Source of the DNA: an uncultured Nitrospirales bacterium
GTDB taxonomy: Bacteria; Nitrospirota; Nitrospiria; Nitrospirales; UBA8639
Assembly: GCA_951812745.1 (NCBI GenBank)
Contig: OX638327.1
Coordinates: forward strand, 310,001-374,000
DNA: 64,000 bases
Reading direction: 5' to 3'
Each line of letters starts with the position of its first letter. Positions within the stretch are counted from its first letter, which is position 1. Shown here piece after piece: positions 61,864 through 64,000 of this stretch. The notes under the pieces are model-generated. The model was not told the origin of the DNA. It did not search any database and was given only the letters and a program-made list of their open reading frames with translations. The position numbers were made by a program, and so were the translations under genes.

Positions 61864-64000
61864 TTGATATTTCTGTCCGGCATTATTGCCTTTCTCGTTG
61901 GACTCCTTCTGGGGTCCTATTTTTTCTTTCTTCCTCTCACCATCATGGTCCTGCTGATCTTCGTAGCCGGAGCGTTGTCTTGGTGTGAGAAGAAGACTTT
62001 TCTCTCAAGGAAGCAGGGACTCATTCTGTATGCCTGCGTCCTGGCCGGCGTAGGATATTGGTTGTTCGACGCGGGACAGAATAACGGCGTTGATCTGCCG
62101 TTCCACGCCGGTCAACGGGAAGTGACGATCTCAGGCGTTGTCACGGAACCGGTCGAGCATGCTCCTGGCCGAGTGACAATGGTTGTGGCCGTGGACTCCG
62201 TCAAGCAGGACACGGCGACCCGTCAGGTCCATGGGAATCTGCGTTTGACTTGGCGTCCATGCAGATTCGGTAACGAGTGTGAGTCCGAAACGGACGTGTT
62301 TCGGGGAGACAGGGTCACCGTTCGTACTCGCATTCGCCCGCCCTTCGGCACGCGCAACCCGGGCGGGTTTGATTATGGCGCCTACCTCAGAGATCACGGG
62401 ATTCACGCGGTAGCGGTCGTCAGGGGGCCCGATCGGATCCAGGTTCGACATCCGGACTTTTTCGACATCAAAACACGGGTATGGTGGCAGATCGACCGCT
62501 GGCGGCATCAGGTGCGCCAGGCGGTCATCGCAACACTCCGGCAGCCGGCTCGTGGTTTGTTCCTGGGCATGATCGTCGGAGAGCAGAATGATATCCCTGC
62601 GAGCGTCCGTGACGATTTCATGACGACGGGGACGGTCCATATTATTTCCATATCGGGCTCGCATTTGGGGTTGTTGGCCTTTGTCTCGTTTTTGGGTGTG
62701 AGAGGGATAACCCGCCGTATCCCGGCCCGGTGGCTGGAGAAACTTTCTTGCGTCCTGACGCCCATGCAACTTGCCGTGTTGGTCACCATCCCCATGGTCA
62801 TGTTTTATACGCTGTTGTCGGGCTCCCACGTGGCGACTGTCCGGTCGTTGCTGATGATCCTGCTCTATCTCTTCGCGGTGTGGATCGGTCACGAGCGGCA
62901 GATTCTCATTGCGTTGGGTATCGCCGCGTTGTTCACGACCCTGTCTGATCCCAAGGCGCTTTATGATCTTTCCTTTCAACTCTCGTACGTGTCCGTTTTG
63001 GCCATTGCTCTGGTGTTTCGTTGGGGCAAGAGTGACGACGCGGATGAGGAAATGCCCCAAACCGTCATGGTCAAACTGAAACAGTGGGGAAAGCAGTACG
63101 CGTTGATGACCCTTGCCGCCACCGTGGGGACCGTCCCGCTGGTGGCGTACTATTTCAACCAGGTGGCCTGGTTGGGAATGTTTGCCAATGCGGTCGTCGT
63201 GCCCCTGGTCGGCTTGTTTGTCGTGCCGTTGGGACTCGGCGCGTCGATGATCGTCCTGCTTGGCGGGCTCGACCAATTGCCTTTCGGCTGGGTTCATCAG
63301 GAAATCATGAACGGCCTGACGTCCGTCGTCAGCGCATTGGCTAAGGTTCCCGGTGCCGAGTGGCACGTGGCGTCACCGTCGATCCTGTCTATGACAGGAT
63401 TCTATCTTTGTCTCATGGTCGCGTTGTTCAGCCGGAAAACGACGCTTCGAATCGTAAGCATGAGTGTGCTGATTTGTTGCCTGTTGTGGTGGGTGTGGTC
63501 GCCACGACACGTGTTTGACGACGATGCGTTACGCGTGACGTTTCTGGACGTTGGGCAGGGTGACGCCACGGTGCTCGAATTGCCCGGCGGCGAAACGATT
63601 CTGGTGGATGGCGGGGCTGCCTACGAACGTTGGGACATGGGCCGGATGGTGGTGGGACCGTATTTGTGGGATCGAGGCATCAGGCGCCTGACTCACGTCA
63701 TTGCCACTCACCCGCAATTGGATCACGTGGGAGGACTTTCCTGGATCATCGACAACTTCGAGATTGATCATTACTGGAGTAACGGGATTCGCCGAACGAA
63801 TCTCTTTTATCAACGACTCCATGATACTCTTGAAAAACATGGATTAGCTGAACGTATTGCCCGGGGAGGAGAAGAAATGATCACGGAAGGGCCCTGTCGG
63901 CTCGTATCGCTGAATCCGCCGTTGGTGGAAAACGACTCCACGTTGCCTGAGTTTCAAGGATCGGAGTTGAACAATCTTTCCGTGGTTCTGAGTCTGACGT
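61864..64000 (+). CDS. comEC: ComEC/Rec2 DNA-internalisation protein (3' truncated by window edge)
   Basis: Inner-membrane channel for uptake of single-stranded DNA. The frame opens after a stop at 61840-61842 and starts at a TTG (61864), which gives a hydrophobic N-terminus. A soluble OB-like domain includes PFGTRNPGGFDYGAYLRDHG. Next come the competence core, with MTTGTVHIISISGSHLGLLA and LSGSHVATVRSLLM, and several helices. The C-terminal beta-lactamase-like domain has VTFLDVGQGDATVLELPGG and THPQLDHVGG, so the first Asp of the usual HxDxDH is Gln. It runs beyond the window; 712 residues are visible. Confidence 0.92.
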   Translation, partial: MIFLSGIIAFLVGLLLGSYFFFLPLTIMVLLIFVAGALSWCEKKTFLSRKQGLILYACVLAGVGYWLFDAGQNNGVDLPFHAGQREVTISGVVTEPVEHAPGRVTMVVAVDSVKQDTATRQVHGNLRLTWRPCRFGNECESETDVFRGDRVTVRTRIRPPFGTRNPGGFDYGAYLRDHGIHAVAVVRGPDRIQVRHPDFFDIKTRVWWQIDRWRHQVRQAVIATLRQPARGLFLGMIVGEQNDIPASVRDDFMTTGTVHIISISGSHLGLLAFVSFLGVRGITRRIPARWLEKLSCVLTPMQLAVLVTIPMVMFYTLLSGSHVATVRSLLMILLYLFAVWIGHERQILIALGIAALFTTLSDPKALYDLSFQLSYVSVLAIALVFRWGKSDDADEEMPQTVMVKLKQWGKQYALMTLAATVGTVPLVAYYFNQVAWLGMFANAVVVPLVGLFVVPLGLGASMIVLLGGLDQLPFGWVHQEIMNGLTSVVSALAKVPGAEWHVASPSILSMTGFYLCLMVALFSRKTTLRIVSMSVLICCLLWWVWSPRHVFDDDALRVTFLDVGQGDATVLELPGGETILVDGGAAYERWDMGRMVVGPYLWDRGIRRLTHVIATHPQLDHVGGLSWIIDNFEIDHYWSNGIRRTNLFYQRLHDTLEKHGLAERIARGGEEMITEGPCRLVSLNPPLVENDSTLPEFQGSELNNLSVVLSLT

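Noticed and set aside
62131-63366. A 411-codon minus-strand frame near the right end
   Set aside because: It lies opposite comEC, whose plus-strand frame is open to the window end and has family motifs.
1-64000. CRISPR array, prophage or rRNA operon
   Set aside because: No regularly spaced identical repeats, no phage structural or integrase genes and no rRNA-like sequence were seen.

Overview
The window is a continuous, gene-dense piece of chromosome, GC-rich and with coding bias on both strands. It most resembles the phylum Nitrospirota (Nitrospira-like). The inference rests on several things together: a type-E succinate dehydrogenase/fumarate reductase whose third subunit is a CCG-domain protein, next to a malic enzyme; a haem block in the order ccsA-hemA-hemC-cobA/hemD-hemB; hopanoid-type HpnN and Mla genes; a phosphoglucose isomerase of the kind usually fused to transaldolase; and many lipoproteins. 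No marker gene fixes the genus. No prophage, CRISPR array, rRNA or intact insertion sequence is visible.

Layout. 1-4.8 kb: malic enzyme (5' cut) and sdhA-sdhB-sdhE. 4.8-8.6 kb: a CBS protein, a zinc ribbon, an FG-GAP lipoprotein, a stretch that may be an insertion-sequence relic, and the tRNA thiolation pair ttuB-ttuA. 8.7-15.2 kb: sugar-phosphate block, tkt and pgi facing gnd-zwf. 15.3-18.3 kb: amgK-murU (cell-wall sugar recycling) and a GAF-GGDEF protein. 18.6-21.8 kb: a Pal-like lipoprotein, a TPR lipoprotein and a YihY protein. 21.9-27.7 kb: aguB-aguA (agmatine to putrescine), a beta-hydroxyacid dehydrogenase, an ABC-class ATPase and a HAD phosphatase. 27.7-37 kb: a lipoprotein glutathione peroxidase, a CopA-type ATPase, HpnN, MlaA, MlaC and a large TPR protein, so largely envelope functions. 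37-42 kb: two exported proteins of unknown function, an aldo/keto reductase and a PEP mutase-nucleotidyltransferase fusion. 42-47.8 kb: a lone HNH protein, AlgH, an YggX-like protein, tRNA-Leu(CAA), an exported protein, TusA, RsmI and an SDR. 47.9-55 kb: haem synthesis with two duplicated CBS genes inside it. 55-64 kb: ribF, tilS, ftsH, folP, glmM and comEC (3' cut).

How the genes work together. The haem block covers four enzymatic stages from glutamyl-tRNA to uroporphyrinogen III and its methylation, together with a cytochrome c assembly gene. The pentose-phosphate genes form two facing groups, with no transaldolase in the window. MlaA, MlaC and HpnN form an envelope lipid-trafficking neighbourhood. 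PEP mutase, the reductase and one exported protein look like a single leftward operon, and this is the best candidate for an undescribed phosphonate-linked pathway. Inside the haem block a CBS cassette seems to have been placed at the hemC-cobA junction, leaving a duplicated hemC end on both sides; a second copy follows cobA/hemD.

Short palindromic repeats of at least three families lie between genes, in one case nested one inside another. Start codons were chosen by eye from ribosome-binding sites and family N-termini and are less certain than stops.
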